From Methylophilaceae bacterium UBA5127 (GTDB lineage: Bacteria; Pseudomonadota; Gammaproteobacteria; Burkholderiales; Methylophilaceae): 11,242 nt of DNA. The stretch spans positions 51,451-62,692 of the forward strand of contig DHYP01000028.1 of NCBI GenBank assembly GCA_002414145.1, in the 5' to 3' direction. Positions 1 through 7,765 of the stretch are shown piece after piece (positions within the stretch are counted from its first letter, which is position 1; each line of letters opens with the position of its first letter). The notes below the pieces were generated by a model that had not been told where the DNA came from, did no database searches, and was given only the letters and a program-made list of their open reading frames with translations. A program made the position numbers and the translations under genes.

Positions 1-1986
1 GTCTTCATAACCTACATAGCCAGGAGGCGCACCAATCATACGCGCAACAGAGTGTTTTTCCATAAACTCACTCATGTCGATACGAATTAGGTGATCTTCT
101 GAATCAAACAGGAAGCCCGCCAAAGCTTTACATAACTCAGTCTTACCGACACCCGTTGGACCTAAAAACAAAAAGCTACCATATGGACGGTTTGGATCAC
201 CCAAGCCAGAACGTGAACGACGAATAGCATCGGACACCAAGCGCACCGCTTCATCCTGGCCGACAACGCGTTCATGCAGTTTACTTTCCATGGTAAGCAA
301 TTTATCACGCTCACCCGTCATCATTTTGCTCACAGGGATACCCGTCGCGCGGCTGACCACTTCAGCGATTTCATCAGCGCCTACTTCAGTACGTAGCATT
401 CTGTGTTTAACTTCACTACCAGATTCTTCAGCTTTAGAGGCTTGCTTCATTTGTGCTTCTAATTGCGGCAATTTGCCATATTGCAACTCAGAAACTTTTT
501 GCCATTCACCTTTACGTGTGGCTTCTTCCATCTGTTGCTTGATTTTTTCAATCTCTTCTTTAATATGCGCAGAACCTTGCACCGCCGCTTTTTCGGCTTT
601 CCAGATTTCTTCTAAATCTGCATATTCTTTTTCGAGCTTGGTGATTTCTTCTTCGATCAACTCAAAACGTTTTTTACTACCTTCGTCTTTTTCACGGCGC
701 ACTGCTTCACGCTCAATTTTGAGTTGAATCAAACGCCTATCCAGCTTATCCATCACTTCTGGTTTAGAGTCGATTTCCATTTTGATACGGCTTGCAGCTT
801 CATCAATCAAATCAATCGCTTTGTCTGGCAAAAAGCGGTCGGTAATATAGCGGTGCGACAACTCCGCCGCTGCTACAATCGCAGGGTCAGTGATTTCTAC
901 ACCATGATGCAATTCATATTTTTCTTGCAGGCCGCGTAAAATCGCGATGGTGGCCTCCACGGTTGGCTCATCCACCAGTACTTTTTGAAAACGGCGCTCT
1001 AATGCGGCATCTTTTTCAATGTATTTACGGTACTCATCTAAGGTAGTCGCACCTACGCAATGTAACTCACCACGTGCCAAGGCAGGTTTAAGCATATTGC
1101 CTGCATCCATGGCGCCTTCAGCTTTACCAGCGCCCACCATGGTGTGAATTTCATCAATAAATACAATGGTTTGACCTTCATCTTGTGCCAATTCTTTCAA
1201 CACCGCTTTCAAGCGCTCTTCAAATTCACCACGGTATTTTGCCCCCGCTAACAAAGCAGCCATGTCTAAACTCAACACTTTCTTGTTTTTGAGTGAATCG
1301 GGCACTTCGCCATTGACAATACGTTGCGCCAGACCTTCGACAATTGCAGTTTTACCTACACCAGGCTCACCAATTAATACAGGGTTGTTTTTTGTGCGAC
1401 GTTGTAATACTTGAATCGCGCGGCGAATCTCATCATCACGCCCAATAACAGGGTCTAGCTTGCCCATGCGTGCACGCTCGGTTAAATCCAGCGTGTATTT
1501 TTTGAGTGCTTCACGCTGCCCTTCAGCCTCCTGACTGTTGACATTTTCATTGCCACGCACTGCTTGTATGGCTGTTTCCAGTGCTGTTTTGCTTAAGCCA
1601 TTCGCTTTAAGTAATTTTGCAGCTTCGCCTTTATCGTCTGCCAAGGCGAGCAAAAACATTTCGCTGGCAATATAAGCATCATTACGCTTTTGTGCGAGCT
1701 TATCCGTCACATTCAGCAAATTATTCAAATCACGTGAAATCGCAACATCGCCATTGCTTTCCGAAGCTTTAGGTAGATTACTCAACGCGGTGCTCAGGCT
1801 ATTCTTAAGCGGGTTCACTTGCACACCTGCGCGCGACAATAAAGCAGTAGTGCTGCCATCTTCTTGATTAAGCATGGCAAGCAGTAAATGTTGTGGTTCT
1901 ATGACTGGATTATCCGCACCCAGTGCTAGGCTTTGGGCATCGGCTAACGCCTGTTGAAATTTGGTAGTGAGTTTATCAAAACGCAT
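1..1986 (-). CDS. clpB: ATP-dependent chaperone/disaggregase ClpB, 3' end cut off by the window edge
   Basis: ClpB is a hexameric AAA+ disaggregase of the cytoplasm that pulls polypeptides out of aggregates together with DnaK/DnaJ/GrpE. Seen here: 662 codons from an ATG at 1986, open to base 1; the family is usually about 860 residues, so about 200 C-terminal residues (the rest of NBD2 and the C-domain) lie outside. In order: Clp N-domain (start MRFDKLT, about 1-145), NBD1 with Walker A GEPGVGKT (206-213, Lys212) and Walker B FIDEIH, pore loop KYRGEF, long charged coiled-coil M-domain (about 395-530), then NBD2 with Walker A GPTGVGKT (609-616) and pore loop GYVGYE right at the edge (Tyr657). 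The M-domain and the absence of a ClpP-binding context separate it from ClpA/ClpC. The start is supported by AGGAG seven bases upstream and by residue numbering that matches E. coli ClpB at Lys212. The gene follows the propeller gene on the same strand after 73 bases and has its own candidate heat-shock promoter. Confidence 0.98.
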   Translation of the reverse strand, partial: MRFDKLTTKFQQALADAQSLALGADNPVIEPQHLLLAMLNQEDGSTTALLSRAGVQVNPLKNSLSTALSNLPKASESNGDVAISRDLNNLLNVTDKLAQKRNDAYIASEMFLLALADDKGEAAKLLKANGLSKTALETAIQAVRGNENVNSQEAEGQREALKKYTLDLTERARMGKLDPVIGRDDEIRRAIQVLQRRTKNNPVLIGEPGVGKTAIVEGLAQRIVNGEVPDSLKNKKVLSLDMAALLAGAKYRGEFEERLKAVLKELAQDEGQTIVFIDEIHTMVGAGKAEGAMDAGNMLKPALARGELHCVGATTLDEYRKYIEKDAALERRFQKVLVDEPTVEATIAILRGLQEKYELHHGVEITDPAIVAAAELSHRYITDRFLPDKAIDLIDEAASRIKMEIDSKPEVMDKLDRRLIQLKIEREAVRREKDEGSKKRFELIEEEITKLEKEYADLEEIWKAEKAAVQGSAHIKEEIEKIKQQMEEATRKGEWQKVSELQYGKLPQLEAQMKQASKAEESGSEVKHRMLRTEVGADEIAEVVSRATGIPVSKMMTGERDKLLTMESKLHERVVGQDEAVRLVSDAIRRSRSGLGDPNRPYGSFLFLGPTGVGKTELCKALAGFLFDSEDHLIRIDMSEFMEKHSVARMIGAPPGYVGYED

Positions 1987-1992
1987 GGAAGA

Positions 1993-1997
1993 CTCCT
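1993..1997 (-). promoter_or_regulatory. Ribosome binding site of clpB
   Basis: On the minus strand AGGAG lies six to seven bases before the ATG at 1986. It is a near-consensus Shine-Dalgarno sequence at standard spacing and fixes the start. Confidence 0.85.
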
Positions 1998-2022
1998 GAT
2001 AAAAAACAATTAAGTTATTTAT

Positions 2023-2050
2023 ATAATGAGGCTGTTTTGATGGTTTTCAA
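2023..2050 (-). promoter_or_regulatory. Candidate sigma-32 (heat-shock) promoter of clpB
   Basis: Reading the minus strand, TTGAAA (bases 2050-2045) is followed after 13 bases by CCTCATTAT (2031-2023). The known sigma-32 consensus is CTTGAAA, a spacer of about 13-15 bases, then CCCCATNTA. The match is therefore good in both boxes and in spacing, and the position, about 35 bases upstream of the start codon, suits clpB, a classic RpoH-regulon gene. TTGAAA followed 17-18 bases later by ATTATA/TTATAT could also serve the housekeeping sigma factor, so mixed control is possible. No hairpin terminator was seen between the upstream gene's stop codon and this site. Confidence 0.6.
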
Positions 2051-2059
2051 TAGTAAAAA

Positions 2060-3253
2060 TTAATCTGTCATTGGAATCAATTTAAAGCCCTCTATACCAG
2101 TATTGACCGCTACATACACTTTTGCTTTGATTTCAATCAACTGAGGATAATCCACTTTGTCATTGACGCTTAAAATACGTTGTGCCGACGACCATTGTTT
2201 GCCTCCATCCAAAGAGCGCATGCTATAGATCTCTGACTGACCTGAAACAGTTTCACGCCACACCAGCCAAACCTGATCACCAAGGCTATAGATGGCAGGG
2301 TGCCCCGCATTGTTTTTCATATTGCCAAATTTTTTAGGGGGCGAAGTCACCCATGCTTCCCCATCCATACGTGCAACCATGAGGCTAGGCGTTTCTCCTG
2401 CGCCATCAAAATAGGCCATGTGATAGCCAAACCCTTGCCCATAAGCCAGTGCGCCACCATGATGCGGGCAGCCATCAATCTGCCAATGTCCATAGCTAGC
2501 GCGCACGATGGCAGGTGCCTTATTGTCTGGCGTGATTTCGGCTATGGCATGGTCACGCTCGCTACCAGCAAATACATGGCGCCACATCGCGACTACCGTC
2601 CCATCTGGCTTATTAGTGAGCGCAATACGACAACACTCGCAACTGCTATCTGCCAGCTTTTTTTCTGGTTCAAAACTTTTGCCCTGATTATTGGAGACTG
2701 CATAATAAATCGCTGCACCATCATACGGCTTACCTGCTGCTTTAGCTGCGACTAAGTCACGTTTATCTACCCAAGCCACTGTCATTTTGCCATCAGGTGC
2801 CAGATTAAGCGCATCAAAGCGATGGGTGATTTCTGCACGATCTTGATGCACAATATAAGGCGTATCAAAGCTTTTACCACCATTCACAGAACGTGCAAAC
2901 CAAATATAGCCTGCATATGGTTTTTTTAACGATTCTGTCCAAGTCACATAAATATTGCCTTCTTTTGAAACTGCGATTTTAGGTCTGGCTTCACCTTCTG
3001 CTGCAATTTTCATCGGTTTTATGTTGACACTGACTGCTGCTGTAAACGTTTTGCCTAAATCAACACTGCTATCGACCCACACAACACCCTCTTTTACACT
3101 GGCACGCCATAGCCTACCTGCTTGATCCGCCGCCAGACTAATTGCCAACTGATCAGATTGCTGAAGGGTGTGTGCTTCATGTGCATGAGATGCAATCCCC
3201 ATCAATAACAAAGCACTCACAATCCACAAAATTACATTTTTAAAGCGCAACAT
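2060..3253 (-). CDS. Secreted BNR/Asp-box (sialidase-fold) beta-propeller protein with Cys/His-rich motifs
   Basis: This is a predicted exported protein of about 397 residues; databases would probably name it a sialidase or BNR-repeat protein. Residues 1-24 (start MLRFK, then a hydrophobic core ending SHA) look like a Sec signal peptide, and the mature end begins HEAHT. Four Asp boxes are visible: SVDLGKTF (63-70), SVNGGKSF (122-129), SNNQGKSF (187-194) and SLDGGKQW (347-354), the mark of a multi-bladed propeller. Between the third and fourth boxes lie C-E-C-C (Cys205, 207, 208) and D-G-C-P-H-H-G-G (260-267). Two Cys/His clusters in one secreted propeller suggest a metal or disulfide site rather than glycan cleavage; that is inference. 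Start choice: GGAG five bases before the ATG at 3253 favours this start. An in-frame ATG at 3271 would add six residues (MMNGVM) but has no ribosome site. The gene is divergent from the c-di-GMP pair and 73 bases upstream of clpB. Substrate and function are unknown. Confidence 0.85.
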   Translation of the reverse strand: MLRFKNVILWIVSALLLMGIASHAHEAHTLQQSDQLAISLAADQAGRLWRASVKEGVVWVDSSVDLGKTFTAAVSVNIKPMKIAAEGEARPKIAVSKEGNIYVTWTESLKKPYAGYIWFARSVNGGKSFDTPYIVHQDRAEITHRFDALNLAPDGKMTVAWVDKRDLVAAKAAGKPYDGAAIYYAVSNNQGKSFEPEKKLADSSCECCRIALTNKPDGTVVAMWRHVFAGSERDHAIAEITPDNKAPAIVRASYGHWQIDGCPHHGGALAYGQGFGYHMAYFDGAGETPSLMVARMDGEAWVTSPPKKFGNMKNNAGHPAIYSLGDQVWLVWRETVSGQSEIYSMRSLDGGKQWSSAQRILSVNDKVDYPQLIEIKAKVYVAVNTGIEGFKLIPMTD

Positions 3254-3258
3254 CATTA

Positions 3259-3262
3259 CTCC
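3259..3262 (-). promoter_or_regulatory. Ribosome binding site deciding the propeller gene start
   Basis: GGAG on the minus strand sits five bases before the ATG at 3253. The upstream tandem ATGs at 3271 and 3268 have no purine-rich site before them, so the shorter form with a compact signal peptide is preferred. Confidence 0.55.
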
Positions 3263-3306
3263 ATTCATCATGGTTCAGGCGTCATTTGCCTCAGCCTTTA
3301 GTCAGC

Positions 3307-3323
3307 AATTTTTTCCAAAAATT
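3307..3323. repeat. AT-rich inverted repeat in the divergent promoter region
   Basis: AATTTTT and AAAAATT are separated by TCC, giving a perfect 7-bp inverted repeat with a 3-base centre. It is all A/T, so it could arise by chance. Its position between two divergent genes makes a regulator site conceivable but unproven. Confidence 0.3.
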
Positions 3324-3394
3324 TCCTAAAGTTAAGCGCAATCTATGCCGATAAGCTTAATAACCAGTTTAACAAAAACAGCCATAATCTCTAC

Positions 3395-3410
3395 CCTATT
3401 TTTAAATAGG
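3395..3410. repeat. Inverted repeat just upstream of the GGDEF-EAL start
   Basis: CCTATTT and AAATAGG flank a 2-base centre: a perfect 7-bp inverted repeat. It lies just after a possible -10 box (3385-3390) and about 40 bases before the preferred GTG start, so it would overlap the predicted transcription start or 5' leader. It could be an operator or a small leader hairpin. If the gene starts at 3345 it lies inside coding sequence and is probably coincidental. Confidence 0.4.
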
Positions 3411-3433
3411 CTGATGGATATGGCATGTAGCTT

Positions 3434-3440
3434 AAGGAAG
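3434..3440 (+). promoter_or_regulatory. Ribosome binding site deciding the GGDEF-EAL start
   Basis: AAGGAAG lies nine bases before an in-frame GTG at 3450. It is the strongest Shine-Dalgarno match near the 5' end of this reading frame; the ATG at 3345 has none and those at 3414 and 3420 only a short AGG or TAGG. Confidence 0.55.
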
Positions 3441-3449
3441 TATATTTCT

Positions 3450-6400
3450 GTGCAGTACAAGAAACCCAAACTACAATCAGCAAAATCGAAGCCAAATCAA
3501 GTGATCCCTGATTTAGGCGACGATGTGACTCCTTGGCTTATATTAGACGCATTGGAAAATGTGGCCATTTTCACGCTCGATGAAAATGATGACGTCAGCT
3601 ATGCCAACCAGCTTGCCCGCAAAACGTTCCAACTGACTTTTAATCCAATTGAAAAACATTTTGGTAGACTTCCCACTGCAATTCATCAGCATATTCAAAC
3701 GGAAATCAGCAAGCTACATTCAGAATTTACCTTGCAATACGCATACGGCAGTGAGTTGCGCACACTGAAATCATTTGTCATTGTCAATACAGACACCAAA
3801 AACCACGCCTACCAAAAACTATTTTATATGTATGACAACGCAAGCCAAGTGCATACAGAGGCCAAGTTGCGTGAGACCGAATCGATATTGCAGACGCTTA
3901 TCAATACGAGCCCAGATTACATTTGTATTAAAGATGGCAATAATCGCTGGTTAAAGGCAAATCAAAAGCTATTAAATCTCTTCCAAATTAAAACCGATGA
4001 ATATGCGTATCGGTCGACGCATGAGCTTGCAACAACCATACACCCTGTATTTAAAGCAGCTTTTGAGTACTCCGAAAAATCGGATGAAATCACATGGCAG
4101 ACTCAAAAACCATACCGCAACGAGGAAATCATTTATCTGCCTCAAGGCTCTGGAAAAATTTTAGACGTTACCAAAACAGCATGTTTCAGTGATGAAACGA
4201 TTCGCGAACATTTAGTCATGTATGCACGAGATGTAAGCGAGCATAAGTTTATCGAAAACCAGTTACAGAACCGCAGTGCTATTTTGGATGCCTTGATTTC
4301 TTGTGATTGGCTATTACATTCTGCGGATTCTTGGCACACTGTTGCCAGCGCAGTCATACAACAATCTTGCTTGGCATTACGCTTTACGCGCGGTGCCATT
4401 TTAAAATTTTTAACGCCCAGCAGCCAAAAAAATCCTAGTGCTAAGATTTTATATGAATGGTCTATTGCTGGATTTGTGAATCCCAGCCGCAATTTGGAAT
4501 CCATCAACTTTAATGATGCGCGCTTAATCCGTTGGAAAGAAATCTTAGAAAATGGCAACCCCGTTTTTTGTGAAATCAACGACTTACCTCCAGACGAACG
4601 CGCATTATTAAAACAGCACGACACCACGTGTATTGCCATTGTGCCGCTATTTGTCGACAAAATGTGGTGGGGCAATATCATTATTGAGCGTTGCTATGAT
4701 TCTGAAAAAACCACATCGCAAGAGCTAGGCTCACTGATGGCAATTGGCAGATCACTCAGTGTAGCCATACAACGTGAACATACTGGCAAAAATCTTAACC
4801 TCGCTGAAATTGCATTTGATAGCGCCAGTGAAGGCATCATGATTATGGATACCAATGGCAACATTATTGGTATTAATAAAGGGTTCTCCGCCATCACAGG
4901 TTATAGTGAAGAAGAAACCTTAGGTGTGCTGCCACTCATTTTTCAGATGGGAAAACATGCGCTTTGGAACGCACTTTCCAAAGAGGGAAGATGGTCTGGC
5001 GAACTGACCAACTATCGTAAAAATGGTGAGCAATATAATGAATGGCTCAACATTACTGTCGTTAAAAACAAAGATCATCAAACGACAAACTATGTGGGAG
5101 TGTTTTCTGACATCACAGAAATTAAGCGCTCTCAAGATAAACTATACGACTTGGTCAATCACGACCCGTTGACTGGACTACCAAACAGACGCTTACTCAA
5201 CGAGCTATTTGAGCAAGCAATTAAACGCGCGCAACGTGAAGAACGATTGATTGCCGTGTTATTTATCGACATTGATCGATTCAAATCCATTAACGATAGC
5301 TTAGGGCATCTTGCTGGCGACAAACTGCTGTACGCCGTATCTAGAAGGATCAAAAACACCATCCGCGATTCTGATGTGGTGGGTCGGTTGGGTGGGGATG
5401 AGTTCTTAGTCATCATGGATTCAATTCAAAGCACTGAGCATGCCGCTGAAAAATCTCAAAAAATCATTCATGCGCTACAGTCAGAATTTTTAATTGATGA
5501 TAAAGAGCTGTTCATTACTGTCAGCATCGGCATTTCGATTTTTCCGCAAGACGGTACAAACGTGGATAGCATGATTAAAGCTTCTGATATTGCGATGTAT
5601 CACGTTAAAAATAAGGGTAAAAATAACTTCTGTTTTTACTCCAAAGAGTTAAGTAAGAATGTGGAAGAACGCTTCACGATTGAAAATCAATTGAGGCGTG
5701 CACTCGAGCGCAAACAATTTGAAATTTATTATCAACCACAAGTCTCATTGCCCAATAGAAGAATTATCGGGGCAGAAGCATTGATTCGATGGAATCATCC
5801 AGAATTAGGCATCGTCTCTCCTGCAAAATTTATTCCTCTTGCAGAAGAAACTGGCATTATTTTACATATCGGTGAGTGGGCACTCACACAAGCGGCAATG
5901 CATGCCAAATCATGGATTAATGAATCAAGCGATCTAAAAAGCATTGCTGTTAACGTCTCTGGCGTACAGATCATGCAAAGTAACTTCGCTGATACGGTTT
6001 ATGGCATTTTGCTCGAAACTGATTGTGATCCCGCGTTACTTGAGCTCGAAATCACAGAGAGCACTGTCATGCAAAATACGCAGCATGTGATTAACACTTT
6101 TGATCAAATCAAGAACATGGGCGTACGTTTGGCTATTGATGACTTTGGCACAGGTTACTCGTCTTTATCCAATCTAAAACGCTTACCACTAGACACATTA
6201 AAAATTGACCGCTCATTTATACAAGACTTACCGCACGACGTAGATGATGCGGCTATTGCAAGCGCAATCTATGCGATGGCTTGTAGCCTTGGCTTCTCCG
6301 TCATCGCAGAGGGTGTCGAAACTGCTGAGCAAGAACAGTTTTTAAAACAAATGGGATGCACTGAGGCACAAGGATATCTATATAGCAAGCCTGTGACTGC

Positions 6401-6455
6401 TTCAGAATTTATCGAGCTATTGAAAGCACAAGCTAGTATCAAGGATGGCAAATAA
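3450..6455 (+). CDS. PAS/GAF sensor with GGDEF and EAL domains (cyclic-di-GMP synthase/phosphodiesterase)
   Basis: A cytoplasmic-looking sensor that probably both makes c-di-GMP from two GTP (GGDEF) and cleaves it to pGpG (EAL). From the GTG at 3450 it has 1001 residues: a divergent PAS (about 20-130), PAS (about 140-265, ending ARDVSEHK), GAF (about 275-443), PAS (about 450-567, ending SDITEIK), GGDEF (from DPLTGLPNR at 572) and EAL (about 740-995). The synthase signature GGDEF (648-652) is intact, with an RxxD inhibitory I-site (R639-D642) five residues before it. The EAL domain keeps EALIRW (776-), the Asn in NVSG, LELEITES, DDFGTGYS, LKID, AEGVET and QGYLYSKP, so it should be catalytic. 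No transmembrane segment is obvious, so the input is probably a cytosolic ligand, gas or redox signal; no heme- or flavin-PAS motif is identifiable. An ATG at 3345 would give 1036 residues, with a 35-residue hydrophobic leader of no recognisable type. The stop codon overlaps or abuts the next gene's start, indicating an operon. Confidence 0.92.
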   Translation: MQYKKPKLQSAKSKPNQVIPDLGDDVTPWLILDALENVAIFTLDENDDVSYANQLARKTFQLTFNPIEKHFGRLPTAIHQHIQTEISKLHSEFTLQYAYGSELRTLKSFVIVNTDTKNHAYQKLFYMYDNASQVHTEAKLRETESILQTLINTSPDYICIKDGNNRWLKANQKLLNLFQIKTDEYAYRSTHELATTIHPVFKAAFEYSEKSDEITWQTQKPYRNEEIIYLPQGSGKILDVTKTACFSDETIREHLVMYARDVSEHKFIENQLQNRSAILDALISCDWLLHSADSWHTVASAVIQQSCLALRFTRGAILKFLTPSSQKNPSAKILYEWSIAGFVNPSRNLESINFNDARLIRWKEILENGNPVFCEINDLPPDERALLKQHDTTCIAIVPLFVDKMWWGNIIIERCYDSEKTTSQELGSLMAIGRSLSVAIQREHTGKNLNLAEIAFDSASEGIMIMDTNGNIIGINKGFSAITGYSEEETLGVLPLIFQMGKHALWNALSKEGRWSGELTNYRKNGEQYNEWLNITVVKNKDHQTTNYVGVFSDITEIKRSQDKLYDLVNHDPLTGLPNRRLLNELFEQAIKRAQREERLIAVLFIDIDRFKSINDSLGHLAGDKLLYAVSRRIKNTIRDSDVVGRLGGDEFLVIMDSIQSTEHAAEKSQKIIHALQSEFLIDDKELFITVSIGISIFPQDGTNVDSMIKASDIAMYHVKNKGKNNFCFYSKELSKNVEERFTIENQLRRALERKQFEIYYQPQVSLPNRRIIGAEALIRWNHPELGIVSPAKFIPLAEETGIILHIGEWALTQAAMHAKSWINESSDLKSIAVNVSGVQIMQSNFADTVYGILLETDCDPALLELEITESTVMQNTQHVINTFDQIKNMGVRLAIDDFGTGYSSLSNLKRLPLDTLKIDRSFIQDLPHDVDDAAIASAIYAMACSLGFSVIAEGVETAEQEQFLKQMGCTEAQGYLYSKPVTASEFIELLKAQASIKDGK

Positions 6456-7746
6456 AATGCAACAACATGCACACTTTATCGATATTAACCAGTTATGCGT
6501 TGGTCTATATATTCATTTGGATTTAGGCTGGTTGGATCATCCATTTACCTTGAGTAACTTCAAGATTCAAAATGACACGCAAATAGATAAAATCAAAAAA
6601 ATTGGCCTAAAAAAATTACGTTATGACCCTAATCGCAGTGACTGCACGCCATTATCGCTCACCCCAATCAAGAGCGATATTAATGTTGAGTTAGCCAAAC
6701 GTACCCATCAGGTGCCAACTAAAAAGTTTGAACATACGTTGCCAGAAGCCAAACAGGAAAGGCTCAAACAATTGCAGCATACGATTAGTCAAAACGAAAA
6801 GAAATTTGTTGAAACCAGTAACATTGTCAAAGACATTAACCTACACATTTTAACTGCACCCAAGAAATGTGTGCAGCAAGCCAAAACTATCGTGAGTGAT
6901 ATGGTCACGACGGCATTAATGGAAGGTGACATTGCGATTCATGCTCTGAATGGCCATCAATCAAGCGATTTACACTATCAGCATTCACTCAACGTGACAG
7001 TGCTAGCACTAATGCTAGCTAAGTCTATCGACATTTCTGAACACGAAACGCACTTGCTTGGAATGTCGGCCTTACTGCATGATATTGGTAAAGCGGAAAT
7101 TCATGAACATATCCTGATTAACAAAGACACTCTTGCAGGTAGTGAACTCACGCACTACCAAGAACACTCTGCAAAAGGTGCGCGCATGGCAACAGACGCA
7201 GGCTTGGATGCACGCATTGCAAAAGTATTGTTACACCATCATGAGTATGCCGATGGCTCAGGCTTCCCTCTAGGATTACATTCTAATGAGATCGACCTAC
7301 TTGCAAAAATTATTACCATTACCAACACTTATGACAATTTATGCAACCCGAGCAACCTATTTCATGCCAAAACACCGTACGAAGCTTTAGGCGTAATGTA
7401 CTCTCAACTACGCGCCAGATTTGATGAAGACTTACTCAAGCGTTTTATCAAATCACTTGGCATTTACCCGCCTGGTAGCATCGTCAAACTGTCAAACAGC
7501 CAGTACGCAACTGTTGTTTCTAGCAACCCTAACTACCCGTTGAGACCTTACATCAAGTTGCACAAACCTGATAGCGATCCATTTTCACCTACCATTCTGG
7601 ATTTACGTGAAGAGGCCACCATCAGCATTACTAACTGCCTAAGACCCAGCCAGCTGCCTCCTGAGGTATTAAGCTTTATCTCTCCACGTAAGAATGTGAG
7701 TTATTTTATTAGCCCAGACTCAGTACCAGAGGCTATCACTGCCTGA
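6445..7746 (+). CDS. DUF3391/HD-GYP domain protein, c-di-GMP phosphodiesterase family with an altered metal site
   Basis: The HD-GYP family hydrolyses c-di-GMP to pGpG or GMP with a di- or tri-iron site. The 433 residues comprise an N-terminal DUF3391 domain (about 10-65, including GLYIHLDLGWLDHPF), a charged helical linker (about 85-130) and an HD-GYP domain (about 165-390). Expected ligands present: H180, H212-D213 (LLHDIGK), H241 (EHSAKG) and H265-H266 (HHEYADGSG). Two deviations: the GYP motif reads GFP (273-275), and the Asp that normally follows 19 residues later in the aDvyDA motif is Asn294 (ITNTYDN). In the structurally studied Persephonella protein PmGH the equivalent residue, as I count it, is the metal ligand Asp305. 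The protein may therefore be a weak enzyme or a c-di-GMP sensor (inference). The ATG at 6445 overlaps the upstream gene by 11 bases. An ATG at 6457, one base after that gene's TAA and eight bases after a GGATGG, is equally or more likely. Either way translation is coupled to the GGDEF-EAL gene. Confidence 0.92.
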   Translation: MANKMQQHAHFIDINQLCVGLYIHLDLGWLDHPFTLSNFKIQNDTQIDKIKKIGLKKLRYDPNRSDCTPLSLTPIKSDINVELAKRTHQVPTKKFEHTLPEAKQERLKQLQHTISQNEKKFVETSNIVKDINLHILTAPKKCVQQAKTIVSDMVTTALMEGDIAIHALNGHQSSDLHYQHSLNVTVLALMLAKSIDISEHETHLLGMSALLHDIGKAEIHEHILINKDTLAGSELTHYQEHSAKGARMATDAGLDARIAKVLLHHHEYADGSGFPLGLHSNEIDLLAKIITITNTYDNLCNPSNLFHAKTPYEALGVMYSQLRARFDEDLLKRFIKSLGIYPPGSIVKLSNSQYATVVSSNPNYPLRPYIKLHKPDSDPFSPTILDLREEATISITNCLRPSQLPPEVLSFISPRKNVSYFISPDSVPEAITA

Positions 7747-7765
7747 TGCCGCAAACATTAAATCC
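7747..7765. other. Short convergent gap without a visible terminator
   Basis: Only 19 bases separate the HD-GYP stop codon (TGA) from the TonB-receptor stop codon (TAG) on the other strand. I see no GC-rich hairpin with a T-run in the gap, so termination must occur within the opposing coding ends or depend on Rho. Confidence 0.5.

Larger units (their letters stand above)
3254..3449. promoter_or_regulatory. Divergent intergenic region between the propeller gene and the c-di-GMP operon
   Basis: This AT-rich stretch of 196 bases between the two preferred starts must carry both promoters. It holds two short inverted repeats (3307-3323 and 3395-3410). A TAATCT at 3385-3390 could be a -10 box for the rightward operon, but its -35 region is poor. 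I found no convincing leftward promoter. If translation of the GGDEF-EAL gene begins at one of the in-frame ATGs (3345, 3414 or 3420), part of this stretch is coding. Confidence 0.5.

Noticed and set aside
290..939. Plus-strand open frames of 145 and 71 codons opposite clpB
   Set aside because: They lie antisense within the well-conserved ClpB coding frame, have no ribosome sites of note and show no recognisable protein features; they are shadows.
2630..2641. C-E-C-C read as a possible heme-c binding motif
   Set aside because: Heme-c attachment needs CxxCH; no His follows the second Cys at the required position, so it was not called a cytochrome.
2300..2755. Plus-strand open frame of 151 codons opposite the propeller gene
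   Set aside because: The minus-strand frame has a signal peptide and four Asp boxes, while this frame has an atypical composition and no start signal.
4142..5416. Several minus-strand open frames inside the GGDEF-EAL gene
   Set aside because: The plus-strand frame carries continuous GAF, PAS and GGDEF domains with intact motifs, so the antisense frames are coincidental.
5391..5783. Possibility that the GGDEF or EAL domain is degenerate
   Set aside because: GGDEF, the RxxD I-site, EAL, DDFGTGYS, LKID and AEGVET are all present, so both domains look catalytic.
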